DNA of 64,000 nt from Bathynomus jamesi. Lineage: Eukaryota > Arthropoda > Malacostraca > Isopoda > Cirolanidae. The stretch is taken from the NCBI GenBank assembly GCA_023014485.1, contig JAJOZX010005618.1, forward strand, positions 1 to 64,000, read 5' to 3'. The position numbers and the translations under genes were made by a program. The notes under the pieces were generated by a model. It was not told the origin of the DNA. It saw only the letters and a list, made by a program, of their open reading frames with translations, and made no database searches. Positions 9,865-24,717 of this stretch are shown here, one piece after another (position 1 is the first letter of the stretch; each line of letters starts with the position of its first letter).

Positions 9865-12075
9865 AATATATACACCAACATTAAATAGTATATAAATTTT
9901 AGCCTCAAAATCACACCATTTAACCTATTTTTACACTTACAAATGAAAATGGGACCAAAGATTTACAACCGTACGATTGTATTTCTTTCAAAATATTTTG
10001 CTAGAATTACTAAGTTTTTAACATAGTATGCTTCAGTTTATGTTTTTGTACGAAATATTGTGAAAACTAGGCAAAAACCGTCAAAAAATTTGACTAAAAT
10101 TTTCTCTTCACCTAATGAAAATTTTGTACCAAAAAGTTGCTTTTCTCCGTGTTTTATGCATATTTTGTTCACTTTTCTTATGAATAAGATGAATTTATCT
10201 TTTTCAATATTTTTCAAAGCAATTACTCTCTATTGATAAGAAAACTGCTCTATTTTACAGTTATCGACAATACATTGCCAAAATAATTAAAAAATCTTCG
10301 TAAAATTTGAGTAAAAATTACGAGCTTTGTAAGGGAAAAAATTGATCGAAAATATCGATTTTTTCAATGTTTTAAGATCCATTTTTTATACAAGTTTTAT
10401 TGTACCCATAAAATATCGCTAAAGTGAATGGTTTCATGAAATGATATATACCGGTACTAAAGAGTATATATATATTTTAGCCTCAAAATCGCACCATTTA
10501 GCTGATTTTTACACTTACAAATGTAAATGGGACCATAAATTAACACCTATATGGTTGCATTTCTTTCAAAATATTTTGCTGGAGTTACTAATTTTTTGCC
10601 GTAAAATGCTTTAGTTTATGTTTTTTTACAAAACATTTTAAAACAAGGCAAAAACAGTCAAAAAATTTGACTAAAATTTTGTCTTCACCTAATGAAAATT
10701 TTGTACCAAAAAGTTGCTTTTCTCCGTGTTTTATGCATATTTTGTTCACTTTTCTTATGAATAAGATGAATTTATCTTTTTCAATATTTTTCAAAGCAAT
10801 TACTCTTCATTGATAAGAAAACTGCTCTATTTTACAGTTATCGACAATACATTGCCAAAATAATATAAAAATCTTCGTAAAATTTGAGAAAAATTACGAG
10901 CTTTTTAAGGGAAAAAATTTATCGAAAATATCGATTTTTTGAATGTTTTAAGATCCATTTTTTATACAAGTTTTATTGTACCCCTAAAATATCCCTAAAG
11001 TGAATGGATTTCATGAAATGATATATACCGGTACTAAAGAGTATATATATTTTAGCCTCAAAATCGCACCATTTAGCTGATTTTTACACTTACAAATGTA
11101 AATGGGACCATAAATTAGCACCTATATGGTTGTATTTCTTTCAAAATATTTTGCTGGAATTACTAATTTTTTTACCGTAAAATGCTTTTGTTTATGTTTT
11201 TGTACAAAATATTTTAAAACTAGGCAAAAACCGTCAAACAATTTGACTAAAATTTGTTCTTCACCTAATGAAAATTTTGTACCAAAAACTTGCTTTTCTC
11301 CGTGTTTTATGAATATTTTGTTCACATTTCTTATGAATAAGATAAAATTATATTTTTCAATATTTTTCAATGCAATTACTCTTTTTTGATAAAAAAAAAT
11401 GCTTTATTTTACTGTTATTGACAGTATATTGAAAAAATAATTAAAAAATCTTCTTAAATTTGAATAAAAATTACAAGCTTAGTAAGGCATAAAATTGATG
11501 GAAAAAGTCGATTTTTTCCATGTTTTAAGATCCATTTTTTATAAAAGCTTTAATGTACTCCTAAAATATTGAAAATGTGAATGAATTTCATGAAATGATA
11601 TATATAATTACTGTAAAAGCCCGACGAGTGGTAAATCTTAAGATTTGCCGGTAAATCTTGACATTTACCATGTACATCTGGTAAAAGTCCGAAAAACAAG
11701 TGAAATTTTACTTATTTCGGACTATTACCAAATCTACATGGTAAATGTCAAGATTTACCTAACCTTACCTAACCTAACCTAACCTAACCTAACTAAAAGA
11801 TGTTTGTGCAAGGCCTCTGGCCTTTTATGCAATTCAAAGTGCCACAACAGTTCACCATGCTGTAATAAGTGAATTCGTTTTTTTTAGTGCAAGAATTTTT
11901 CGCGTTTTTAAGTTGCCAATATATTTAAATAAATGTTTTTTCTTTCCCAGTTTTAGTAATTTCTCTTCAATCCTGGCTTTTACACTTGTTTTTCAGACTT
12001 TTACCAGATGTACATGGTAAATGTCAAGATTTACCGGCAAATCTTAAGATTTACCACTCGTCGTGCTTTTACAGT
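9865..12075 (+). repeat. HOR unit 6 (A-B-C-D)
   Basis: Standard unit: A 9865-10450, B 10451-11027, C 11028-11609, D 11610-12075. It appears clean, with no obvious indels. Confidence 0.93.
11610..12075. mobile_element. D6 element
   Basis: 466 bp. The left flank reads TATATAATT-ACTG, one of the variable (AT)n forms. The tract is CCTAA, CCTTA and five CCTAA. Confidence 0.88.
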
Positions 12076-14286
12076 AATATATACACCAACATTAAATAGT
12101 ATATAAATTTTAGCCTCAAAATCACACCATTTAACCTATTTTTACACTTACAAATGAAAATGGGACCAAAGATTTACAACCGTACGATTGTATTTCTTTC
12201 AAAATATTTTGCTAGAATTACTAAGTTTTTAACATAGTATGCTTCAGTTTATGTTTTTGTACGAAATATTGTGAAAACTAGGCAAAAACCGTCAAAAAAT
12301 TTGACTAAAATTTTCTCTTCACCTAATGAAAATTTTGTACCAAAAAGTTGCTTTTCTCCGTGTTTTATGCATATTTTGTTCACTTTTCTTATGAATAAGA
12401 TGAATTTATCTTTTTCAATATTTTTCAAAGCAATTACTCTCTATTGATAAGAAAACTGCTCTATTTTACAGTTATCGACAATACATTGCCAAAATAATTA
12501 AAAAATCTTCGTAAAATTTGAGTAAAAATTACGAGCTTTGTAAGGGAAAAAATTGATCGAAAATATCGATTTTTTCAATGTTTTAAGATCCATTTTTTAT
12601 ACAAGTTTTATTGTACCCATAAAATATCGCTAAAGTGAATGGATTTCATGAAATGATATATACCGGTACTAAAGAGTATATATATATTTTAGCCTCAAAA
12701 TCGCACCATTTAGCTGATTTTTACACTTACAAATGTAAATGGGACCATAAATTAACACCTATATGGTTGCATTTCTTTCAAAATATTTTGCTGGAGTTAC
12801 TAATTTTTTGCCGTAAAATGCTTTAGTTTATGTTTTTTTACAAAACATTTTAAAACAAGGCAAAAACAGTCAAAAAATTTGACTAAAATTTTGTCTTCAC
12901 CTAATGAAAATTTTGTACCAAAAAGTTGCTTTTCTCCGTGTTTTATGCATATTTTGTTCACTTTTCTTATGAATAAGATGAATTTATCTTTTTCAATATT
13001 TTTCAAAGCAATTACTCTTCATTGATAAGAAAACTGCTCTATTTTACAGTTATCGACAATACATTGCCAAAATAATATAAAAATCTTCGTAAAATTTGAG
13101 AAAAATTACGAGCTTTTTAAGGGAAAAAATTTATCGAAAATATCGATTTTTTGAATGTTTTAAGATCCATTTTTTATACAAGTTTTATTGTACCCCTAAA
13201 ATATCCCTAAAGTGAATGGATTTCATGAAATGATATATACCGGTACTAAAGAGTATATATATTTTAGCCTCAAAATCGCACCATTTAGCTGATTTTTACA
13301 CTTACAAATGTAAATGGGACCATAAATTAGCACCTATATGGTTGTATTTCTTTCAAAATATTTTGCTGGAATTACTAATTTTTTTACCGTAAAATGCTTT
13401 TGTTTATGTTTTTGTACAAAATATTTTAAAACTAGGCAAAAACCGTCAAACAATTTGACTAAAATTTGTTCTTCACCTAATGAAAATTTTGTACCAAAAA
13501 CTTGCTTTTCTCCGTGTTTTATGAATATTTTGTTCACATTTCTTATGAATAAGATAAAATTATATTTTTCAATATTTTTCAATGCAATTACTTTTTTGAT
13601 AAAAAAAAATGCTTTATTTTACTGTTATTGACAGTATATTGAAAAAATAATTAAAAAATCTTCTTAAATTTGAATAAAAATTACAAGCTTAGTAAGGCAT
13701 AAAATTGATGGAAAAAGTCGATTTTTTCCATGTTTTAAGATCCATTTTTTATAAAAGCTTTAATGTACTCCTAAAATATTGAAAATGTGAATGAATTTCA
13801 TGAAATGATATATATATATTACTGTAAAAGCCCGACGAGTGGTAAATCTTAAGATTTGCCGGTAAATCTTGACATTTACCATGTACATCTGGTAAAAGTC
13901 CGAAAAACAAGTGAAATTTTACTTATTTCGGACTATTACCAAATCTACATGGTAAATGTCAAGATTTACCTAACCTTACCTAACCTAACCTAACCTAACC
14001 TAACTAAAAGATGTTTGTGCAAGGCCTCTGGCCTTTTATGCAATTCAAAGTGCCACAACAGTTCACCATGCTGTAATAAGTGAATTCGTTTTTTTTAGTG
14101 CAAGAATTTTTCGCGTTTTTAAGTTGCCAATATATTTAAATAAATGTTTTTTCTTTCCCAGTTTTAGTAATTTCTCTTCAATCCTGGCTTTTACACTTGT
14201 TTTTCAGACTTTTACCAGATGTACATGGTAAATGTCAAGATTTACCGGCAAATCTTAAGATTTACCACTCGTCGTGCTTTTACAGT
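12076..14286 (+). repeat. HOR unit 7 (A-B-C-D)
   Basis: Standard unit: A 12076-12662, B 12663-13239, C 13240-13820, D 13821-14286. A ends with GAATGGATTTC where units 1-3 and 6 have GAATGGTTTC, a marker it shares with units 8 and 9. Confidence 0.93.
13821..14286. mobile_element. D7 element
   Basis: 466 bp, both TIRs intact. The tract is CCTAA, CCTTA and five CCTAA. Confidence 0.88.
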
Positions 14287-16495
14287 AATATATACACCAA
14301 CATTAAATAGTATATAAATTTTAGCCTCAAAATCACACCATTTAACCTATTTTTACACTTACAAATGAAAATGGGACCAAAGATTTACAACCGTACGATT
14401 GTATTTCTTTCAAAATATTTTGCTAGAATTACTAAGTTTTTAACATAGTATGCTTCAGTTTATGTTTTTGTACGAAATATTGTGAAAACTAGGCAAAAAC
14501 CGTCAAAAAATTTGACTAAAATTTTCTCTTCACCTAATGAAAATTTTGTACCAAAAAGTTGCTTTTCTCCGTGTTTTATGCATATTTTGTTCACTTTTCT
14601 TATGAATAAGATGAATTTATCTTTTTCAATATTTTTCAAAGCAATTACTCTCTATTGATAAGAAAACTGCTCTATTTTACAGTTATCGACAATACATTGC
14701 CAAAATAATTAAAAAATCTTCGTAAAATTTGAGTAAAAATTACGAGCTTTGTAAGGGAAAAAATTGATCGAAAATATCGATTTTTTCAATGTTTTAAGAT
14801 CCATTTTTTATACAAGTTTTATTGTACCCATAAAATATCGCTAAAGTGAATGGATTTCATGAAATGATATATACCGGTACTAAAGAGTATATATATATTT
14901 TAGCCTCAAAATCGCACCATTTAGCTGATTTTTACACTTACAAATGTAAATGGGACCATAAATTAACACCTATATGGTTGCATTTCTTTCAAAATATTTT
15001 GCTGGAGTTACTAATTTTTTGCCGTAAAATGCTTTAGTTTATGTTTTTTTACAAAACATTTTAAAACAAGGCAAAAACAGTCAAAAAATTTGACTAAAAT
15101 TTTGTCTTCACCTAATGAAAATTTTGTACCAAAAAGTTGCTTTTCTCCGTGTTTTATGCATATTTTGTTCACTTTTCTTATGAATAAGATGAATTTATCT
15201 TTTTCAATATTTTTCAAAGCAATTACTCTTCATTGATAAGAAAACTGCTCTATTTTACAGTTATCGACAATACATTGCCAAAATAATATAAAAATCTTCG
15301 TAAAATTTGAGAAAAATTACGAGCTTTTTAAGGGAAAAAATTTATCGAAAATATCGATTTTTTGAATGTTTTAAGATCCATTTTTTATACAAGTTTTATT
15401 GTACCCCTAAAATATCCCTAAAGTGAATGGATTTCATGAAATGATATATACCGGTACTAAAGAGTATATATATTTTAGCCTCAAAATCGCACCATTTAGC
15501 TGATTTTTACACTTACAAATGTAAATGGGACCATAAATTAGCACCTATATGGTTGTATTTCTTTCAAAATATTTTGCTGGAATTACTAATTTTTTTACCG
15601 TAAAATGCTTTTGTTTATGTTTTTGTACAAAATATTTTAAAACTAGGCAAAAACCGTCAAACAATTTGACTAAAATTTGTTCTTCACCTAATGAAAATTT
15701 TGTACCAAAAACTTGCTTTTCTCCGTGTTTTATGAATATTTTGTTCACATTTCTTATGAATAAGATAAAATTATATTTTTCAATATTTTTCAATGCAATT
15801 ACTCTTTTTTGATAAAAAAAAGCTTTATTTTACTGTTATTGACAGTATATTGAAAAAATAATTAAAAAATCTTCTTAAATTTGAATAAAAATTACAAGCT
15901 TAGTAAGGCATAAAATTGATGGAAAAAGTCGATTTTTTCCATGTTTTAAGATCCATTTTTTATAAAAGCTTTAATGTACTCCTAAAATATTGAAAATGTG
16001 AATGAATTTCATGAAATGATATATATATATTACTGTAAAAGCCCGACGAGTGGTAAATCTTAAGATTTGCCGGTAAATCTTGACATTTACCATGTACATC
16101 TGGTAAAAGTCCGAAAAACAAGTGAAATTTTACTTATTTCGGACTATTACAAATCTACATGGTAAATGTCAAGATTTACCTAACCTTACCTAACCTAACC
16201 TAACCTAACCTAACTAAAAGATGTTTGTGCAAGGCCTCTGGCCTTTTATGCAATTCAAAGTGCCACAACAGTTCACCATGCTGTAATAAGTGAATTCGTT
16301 TTTTTTAGTGCAAGAATTTTTCGCGTTTTTAAGTTGCAATATATTTAAATAAATGTTTTTTCTTTCCCAGTTTTAGTAATTTCTCTTCAATCCTGGCTTT
16401 TACACTTGTTTTTCAGACTTTTACCAGATGTACATGGTAAATGTCAAGATTTACCGGCAAATCTTAAGATTTACCACTCGTCGTGCTTTTACAGT
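14287..16495 (+). repeat. HOR unit 8 (A-B-C-D)
   Basis: Standard unit: A 14287-14873, B 14874-15450, C 15451-16031, D 16032-16495. Very close to unit 7, as expected for neighbours homogenised together. Confidence 0.93.
16032..16495. mobile_element. D8 element
   Basis: 464 bp. The right hairpin arm has lost one C (ATTACAAATC). The tract is CCTAA, CCTTA and five CCTAA. The core has the TTGCAATATATT form also seen in D4 and D9. Confidence 0.88.
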
Positions 16496-18696
16496 AATAT
16501 ATACACCAACATTAAATAGTATATAAATTTTAGCCTCAAAATCACACCATTTAACCTATTTTTACACTTACAAATGAAAATGGGACCAAAGATTTACAAC
16601 CGTACGATTGTATTTCTTTCAAATATTTTGCTAGAATTACTAAGTTTTTAACATAGTATGCTTCAGTTTATGTTTTTGTACGAAATATTGTGAAAACTAG
16701 GCAAAAACCGTCAAAAAATTTGACTAAAATTTTTCACCTAATGAAAATTTTGTACCAAAAAGTTGCTTTTCTCCGTGTTTTATGCATATTTTGTTCACTT
16801 TTCTTATGAATAAGATGAATTTATCTTTTTCAATATTTTTCAAAGCAATTACTCTCTATTGATAAGAAAACTGCTCTATTTTACAGTTATCGACAATACA
16901 TTGCCAAAATAATTAAAAAATCTTCGTAAAATTTGAGTAAAAATTACGAGCTTTGTAAGGGAAAAAATTGATCGAAAATATCGATTTTTTCAATGTTTTA
17001 AGATCCATTTTTTATACAAGTTTTATTGTACCCATAAAATATCGCTAAAGTGAATGGATTTCATGAAATGATATATACCGGTACTAAAGAGTATATATAT
17101 ATTTTAGCCTCAAAATCGCACCATTTAGCTGATTTTTACACTTACAAATGTAAATGGGACCATAAATTAACACCTATATGGTTGCATTTCTTTCAAAATA
17201 TTTTGCTGGAGTTACTAATTTTTTGCCGTAAAATGCTTTAGTTTATGTTTTTTTACAAAACATTTTAAAACAAGGCAAAAACAGTCAAAAAATTTGACTA
17301 AAATTTTGTCTTCACCTAATGAAAATTTTGTACCAAAAAGTTGCTTTTCTCCGTGTTTTATGCATATTTTGTTCACTTTTCTTATGAATAAGATGAATTT
17401 ATCTTTTTCAATATTTTTCAAAGCAATTACTCTTCATTGATAAGAAAACTGCTCTATTTTACAGTTATCGACAATACATTGCCAAAATAATATAAAAATC
17501 TTCGTAAAATTTGAGAAAAATTACGAGCTTTTTAAGGGAAAAAATTTATCGAAAATATCGATTTTTTGAATGTTTTAAGATCCATTTTTTATACAAGTTT
17601 TATTGTACCCCTAAAATATCCCTAAAGTGAATGGATTTCATGAAATGATATATACCGGTACTAAAGAGTATATATATTTTAGCCTCAAAATCGCACCATT
17701 TAGCTGATTTTTACACTTACAAATGTAAATGGGACCATAAATTAGCACCTATATGGTTGTATTTCTTTCAAAATATTTTGCTGGAATTACTAATTTTTTT
17801 ACCGTAAAATGCTTTTGTTTATGTTTTTGTACAAAATATTTTAAAACTAGGCAAAAACCGTCAAACAATTTGACTAAAATTTGTTCTTCACCTAATGAAA
17901 ATTTTGTACCAAAAACTTGCTTTTCTCCGTGTTTTATGAATATTTTGTTCACATTTCTTATGAATAAGATAAAATTATATTTTTCAATATTTTTCAATGC
18001 AATTACTCTTTTTTGATAAAAAAAAAGCTTTATTTTACTGTTATTGACAGTATATTGAAAAAATAATTAAAAAATCTTCTTAAATTTGAATAAAAATTAC
18101 AAGCTTAGTAAGGCATAAAATTGATGGAAAAAGTCGATTTTTTCCATGTTTTAAGATCCATTTTTTATAAAAGCTTTAATGTACTCCTAAAATATTGAAA
18201 ATGTGAATGAATTTCATGAAATGATATATATATTACTGTAAAAGCCCGACGAGTGGTAAATCTTAAGATTTGCCGGTAAATCTTGACATTTACCATGTAC
18301 ATCTGGTAAAAGTCCGAAAAACAAGTGAAATTTTACTTATTTCGGACTATTACCAAATCTACATGGTAAATGTCAAGATTTACCTAACCTTACCTAACCT
18401 AACCTAACCTAACCTAACTAAAAGATGTTTGTGCAAGGCCTCTGGCCTTTTATGCAATTCAAAGTGCCACAACAGTTCACCATGCTGTAATAAGTGAATT
18501 CTTTTTTTTAGTGCAAGAATTTTTCGCGTTTTTAAGTTGCAATATATTTAAATAAATGTTTTTTCTTTCCCAGTTTTAGTAATTTCTCTTCAATCCTGGC
18601 TTTTACACTTGTTTTTCAGACTTTTACCAGATGTACATGGTAAATGTCAAGATTTACCGGCAAATCTTAAGATTTACCACTCGTTGCTTTTACAGT
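16496..18696 (+). repeat. HOR unit 9 (A-B-C-D)
   Basis: Standard unit: A 16496-17077, B 17078-17654, C 17655-18234, D 18235-18696. A has a deletion of several bases (AAAATTTTTCACC for AAAATTTTCTCTTCACC) near 16732. Confidence 0.93.
18235..18696. mobile_element. D9 element
   Basis: 462 bp. The right TIR reads CTCGTTGC, having lost the inner CG. The tract is CCTAA, CCTTA and five CCTAA. Confidence 0.87.
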
Positions 18697-20885
18697 AATA
18701 TATACACCAACATTAAATAGTATATAAATTTTAGCCTCAAATCACACCATTTAAACCTATTTTTACACTTACAAATGAAAATGGGACCAAAGATTTACAA
18801 CCGTACGATTGTATTTCTTCAAAATATTTTGCTAGAATTACTAAGTTTTTAACATAGTATGCTTCAGTTTATGTTTTTGTACGAAATATTGTGAAAACTA
18901 GGCAAAAACCGTCAAAAAATTTGACTAAAATTTTCTCTTCACCTAATGAAAATTTTGTACCAAAAGTTGCTTTTCTCCGTGTTTTATGCATATTTTGTTC
19001 ACTTTTCTTATGAAAAGAGATGAATTTACTTTTTCAATATTTTCAAAGCAATTACTCTCTATTGATAAGAAAACTGCTCTATTTTACAGTTATCGACAAT
19101 ACATTGCCAAAATAATTAAAAAATCTTCGAAAATTTGAGTAAAAATTACGAGCTTTGTAAGGGAAAAAATTGATCGAAAATATCGATTTTTTCAATGTTT
19201 TAAGATCCATTTTTTATACAAGTTTTATTGTACCCATAAAATATCGCTAAAGTGAATGGATTTCATGAAATGATATAACCGGTACTAAAGAGTATATATA
19301 TTTTAGCCTCAAAATCGCACCATTTAGCTGATTTTTACACTTACAAATGTAAATGGGACCATAAATTAACACCTATATGGTTGCATTTCTTTCAAAATAT
19401 TTTGCTGGAGTTACTAATTTTTTGCCGTAAAATGCTTTAGTTTATGTTTTTTTACAAAACATTTTAAAACAAGGCAAAAACAGTCAAAAAATTTGACTAA
19501 AATTTTGTCTTCACCTAATGAAAATTTTGTACCAAAAAGTTGCTTTTCTCCGTGTTTTATGCATATTTTGTTCACTTTTCTTATGAATAAGATGAATTAT
19601 CTTTTCAATATTTTTCAAAGCAATTACTCTTCATTGATAAGAAAACTGCTCTATTTTACAGTTATCGACAATACATGCCAAAATAATATAAAAATCTTCG
19701 TAAATTTGAGAAAAATTACGAGCTTTTAAGGGAAAAAATTATCGAAAATATCGATTTTTGAATGTTTTAAGATCCATTTTTTATACAAGTTTATTGTACC
19801 CCTAAATATCCCTAAAGTGAATGGATTCATGAAATGATATATACCGGTACTAAAGAGTATATATATTTAGCCTCAAAATCGCACCATTTAGCTGATTTTT
19901 ACACTTACAAATGTAAATGGGACCATAAATTAGCACCTATATGGTTGTATTTCTTTCAAAATATTTTGCTGGAATTACTAATTTTTACCGTTAAAATGCT
20001 TGTTTATGTTTTGTACAAAATATTTTAAAACTAGGCAAAAAACCGTCAAACAATTGACTAAAATTGTTCTTCACCTAATGAAAATTTTGTACCAAAAACT
20101 TGCTTTTCTCCGTGTTTTATGAATATTTTGTTCACATTTCTTATGAATAAGATAAAATTATATTTTTCAATATTTTTCAATGCAATTACTCTTTTTTGAT
20201 AAAAAAAAAGCTTTATTTTACTGTTATTGACAGTATATTGAAAAAATAATTAAAAAATCTTCTTAAATTTGAATAAAAATTACAAGCTTAGTAAGGCATA
20301 AAATTGATGGAAAAAGTCGATTTTTTCCATGTTTTAAGATCCATTTTTTATAAAAGCTTTAATGTACTCCTAAAATATTGAAAATGTGAATGAATTTCAT
20401 GAAATGATATATATATATTACTGTAAAAGCCCGACGAGTGGTAAATCTTAAGATTTGCCGGTAAATCTTGACATTTACCATGTACATCTGGTAAAAGTCC
20501 GAAAAACAAGTGAAATTTTACTTATTTCGGACTATTACCAAATCTACATGGTAAATGTCAAGATTTACCTAACCTTACCTAACCTAACCTAACCTAACCT
20601 AACTAAAAGATGTTTGTGCAAGGCCTCTGGCCTTTTATGCAATTCAAAGTGCCACAACAGTTCACCATGCTGTAATAAGTGAATTCGTTTTTTTTAGTGC
20701 AAGAATTTTTCGCGTTTTTAAGTTGCCAATATATTTAAATAAATGTTTTTTCTTTCCCAGTTTTAGTAATTTCTCTTCAATCCTGGCTTTTACACTTGTT
20801 TTTCAGACTTTTACCAGATGTACATGGTAAATGTCAAGATTTACCGGCAAATCTTAAGATTTACCACTCGTCGTGCTTTTACAGT
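18697..20885 (+). repeat. HOR unit 10 (A-B-C-D, indel-rich)
   Basis: A 18697-19278, B 19279-19843, C 19844-20419, D 20420-20885. About 18730-20060 carries many one-base losses, mostly in T or A runs. B is only 565 bp. The second half of C and the D are clean, so the change in quality is abrupt. Confidence 0.9.
20420..20885. mobile_element. D10 element
   Basis: 466 bp and clean, although it follows an indel-rich stretch. The tract is CCTAA, CCTTA and five CCTAA. Confidence 0.88.
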
Positions 20886-23096
20886 AATATATACACCAAC
20901 ATTAAATAGTATATAAATTTTAGCCTCAAAATCACACCATTTAACCTATTTTTACACTTACAAATGAAAATGGGACCAAAGATTTACAACCGTACGATTG
21001 TATTTCTTTCAAAATATTTTGCTAGAATTACTAAGTTTTTAACATAGTATGCTTCAGTTTATGTTTTTGTACGAAATATTGTGAAAACTAGGCAAAAACC
21101 GTCAAAAAATTTGACTAAAATTTTCTCTTCACCTAATGAAAATTTTGTACCAAAAAGTTGCTTTTCTCCGTGTTTTATGCATATTTTGTTCACTTTTCTT
21201 ATGAATAAGATGAATTTATCTTTTTCAATATTTTTCAAAGCAATTACTCTCTATTGATAAGAAAACTGCTCTATTTTACAGTTATCGACAATACATTGCC
21301 AAAATAATTAAAAAATCTTCGTAAAATTTGAGTAAAAATTACGAGCTTTGTAAGGGAAAAAATTGATCGAAAATATCGATTTTTTCAATGTTTTAAGATC
21401 CATTTTTTATACAAGTTTTATTGTACCCATAAAATATCGCTAAAGTGAATGGTTTCATGAAATGATATATACCGGTACTAAAGAGTATATATATATTTTA
21501 GCCTCAAAATCGCACCATCGTTTAGCTGATTTTTACACTTACAAATGTAAATGGGACCATAAATTAACACCTATATGGTTGCATTTCTTTCAAAATATTT
21601 TGCTGGAGTTACTAATTTTTTGCCGTAAAATGCTTTAGTTTATGTTTTTTTACAAAACATTTTAAAACAAGGCAAAAACAGTCAAAAAATTTGACTAAAA
21701 TTTTGTCTTCACCTAATGAAAATTTTGTACCAAAAAGTTGCTTTTCTCCGTGTTTTATGCATATTTTGTTCACTTTTCTTATGAATAAGATGAATTTATC
21801 TTTTTCAATATTTTTCAAAGCAATTACTCTTCATTGATAAGAAAACTGCTCTATTTTACAGTTATCGACAATACATTGCCAAAATAATATAAAAATCTTC
21901 GTAAAATTTGAGAAAAATTACGAGCTTTTTAAGGGAAAAAATTTATCGAAAATATCGATTTTTTGAATGTTTTAAGATCCATTTTTTATACAAGTTTTAT
22001 TGTACCCCTAAAATATCCCTAAAGTGAATGGATTTCATGAAATGATATATACCGGTACTAAAGAGTATATATATTTTAGCCTCAAAATCGCACCATTTAG
22101 CTGATTTTTACACTTACAAATGTAAATGGGACCATAAATTAGCACCTATATGGTTGTATTTCTTTCAAAATATTTTGCTGGAATTACTAATTTTTTTACC
22201 GTAAAATGCTTTTGTTTATGTTTTTGTACAAAATATTTTAAAACTAGGCAAAAACCGTCAAACAATTTGACTAAAATTTGTTCTTCACCTAATGAAAATT
22301 TTGTACCAAAAACTTGCTTTTCTCCGTGTTTTATGAATATTTTGTTCACATTTCTTATGAATAAGATAAAATTATATTTTTCAATATTTTTCAATGCAAT
22401 TACTCTTTTTTGATAAAAAAAAGCTTTATTTTACTGTTATTGACAGTATATTGAAAAAATAATTAAAAAATCTTCTTAAATTTGAATAAAAATTACAAGC
22501 TTAGTAAGGCATAAAATTGATGGAAAAAGTCGATTTTTTCCATGTTTTAAGATCCATTTTTTATAAAAGCTTTAATGTACTCCTAAAATATTGAAAATGT
22601 GAATGAATTTCATGAAATGATATATATATTACTGTAAAAGCCCGACGAGTGGTAAATCTTAAGATTTGCCGGTAAATCTTGACATTTACCATGTACATCT
22701 GGTAAAAGTCCGAAAAACAAGTGAAATTTTACTTATTTCGGACTATTACCAAATCTACATGGTAAATGTCAAGATTTACCTAACCTTACCTAACCTAACC
22801 TAACCTAACCTAACTAAAAGATGTTTGTGCAAGGCCTCTGGCCTTTTATGCAATTCAAAGTGCCACAACAGTTCACCATGCTGTAATAAGTGAATTCGTT
22901 TTTTTTAGTGCAAGAATTTTTCGCGTTTTTAAGTTGCCAATATATTTAAATAAATGTTTTTTCTTTCCCAGTTTTAGTAATTTCTCTTCAATCCTGGCTT
23001 TTACACTTGTTTTTCAGACTTTTACCAGATGTACATGGTAAATGTCAAGATTTACCGGCAAATCTTAAGATTTACCACTCGTCGTGCTTTTACAGT
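20886..23096 (+). repeat. HOR unit 11 (A-B-C-D)
   Basis: Standard unit: A 20886-21471, B 21472-22051, C 22052-22630, D 22631-23096. B has a private 3-base insertion (CACCATCGTTTAGC) near 21518. Confidence 0.93.
22631..23096. mobile_element. D11 element
   Basis: 466 bp, both TIRs intact. The tract is CCTAA, CCTTA and five CCTAA. Confidence 0.88.
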
Positions 23097-24717
23097 AATA
23101 TATACACCAACATTAAATAGTATATAAATTTTAGCCTCAAAATCACACCATTTAACCTATTTTTACACTTACAAATGAAAATGGGACCAAAGATTTACAA
23201 CCGTACGATTGTATTTCTTTCAAAATATTTTGCTAGAATTACTAAGTTTTTAACATAGTATGCTTCAGTTTATGTTTTTGTACGAAATATTGTGAAAACT
23301 AGGCAAAAACCGTCAAAAAATTTGACTAAAATTTTCTCTTCACCTAATGAAAATTTTGTACCAAAAAGTTGCTTTTCTCCGTGTTTTATGCATATTTTGT
23401 TCACTTTTCTTATGAATAAGATGAATTTATCTTTTTCAATATTTTTCAAAGCAATTACTCTCTATTGATAAGAAAACTGCTCTATTTTACAGTTATCGAC
23501 AATACATTGCCAAAATAATTAAAAAATCTTCGTAAAATTTGAGTAAAAATTACGAGCTTTGTAAGGGAAAAAATTGATCGAAAATATCGATTTTTTCAAT
23601 GTTTTAAGATCCATTTTTTATACAAGTTTTATTGTACCCATAAAATATCGCTAAAGTGAATGGATTTCATGAAATGATATATACCGGTACTAAAGAGTAT
23701 ATATATATTTTAGCCTCAAAATCGCACCATTTAGCTGATTTTTACACTTACAAATGTAAATGGGACCATAAATTAACACCTATATGGTTGCATTTCTTTC
23801 AAAATATTTTGCTGGAGTTACTAATTTTTTCCGTAAAATGCTTTAGTTTATGTTTTTTTACAAAATATTTTAAAACTAGGCAAAAACAGTCAAAAATTTG
23901 ACTAAAATTTGTTCTTCACCTAATGAAAATTTTGTACCAAAAACTTGCTTTTCTCCGTGTTTTATGATATTTTGTTCACTTTTCTTATGAATAAGATAAT
24001 TATATCTTTTCAATATTTTTCAATGCAATTACTCTTTTTGATAAAAAAAAGCTTTATTTTACTGTTATTGACAGTATATTGAAAAATAATTAAAAATCTT
24101 CTTAAATTTGAATAAAATTACAAGCTTAGTAAGGGATAAAATTGATGGAAAAAGTCGATTTTTTTTCCATGTTTTAAGATCCATTTTTTATAAAACTTTA
24201 ATGTACTCCTAAAATATTGAAAATGTGAATGAATTTCATGAAATGATATATATATTACTGTAAAAGCCCGACGAGTGGTAAATCTTAAGATTTGCCGGTA
24301 AATCTTGACATTTACCATGTACATCTGGTAAAAGTCCGAAAAACAAGTGAAATTTTACTTATTTCGGACTATTACCAAATCTACATGGTAAATGTCAAGA
24401 TTTACCTAACCTAACCTAACCTAACCTAACCTAACTAAAAGATGTTTGTGCAAGGCCTCTGGCCTTTTATGCAATTCAAAGTGCCACAACAGTTCACCAT
24501 GCTGTAATAAGTGAATTCGTTTTTTTTAGTGCAAGAATTTTTCGCGTTTTTAAGTTGCTAGTATATTTAAATAAATGTTTTTTCTTTCCCAGTTTTAGTA
24601 ATTTCTCTTCAATCCTGGCTTTTACACTTGTTTTTCAGACTTTTACCAGATGTACATGGTAAATGTCAAGATTTACCGGCAAATCTTAAGATTTACCACT
24701 CGTCGTGCTTTTACAGT
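23097..24717 (+). repeat. HOR unit 12 (A-B/C-D, short)
   Basis: A 23097-23683, then one B/C chimera 23684-24256, D 24257-24717. The chimera starts as B (TTAACACC, AAAATGCTTTAG), turns C-like at AAAATATTTTAAAACTAGG near 23862, is briefly B-like again (AAAAACAG), and is C from about 23910 on. Confidence 0.91.
24257..24717. mobile_element. D12 element
   Basis: 461 bp. The tract is six CCTAA with no CCTTA. The core has TTGCTAGTATATT in place of TTGCCAATATATT. Confidence 0.88.
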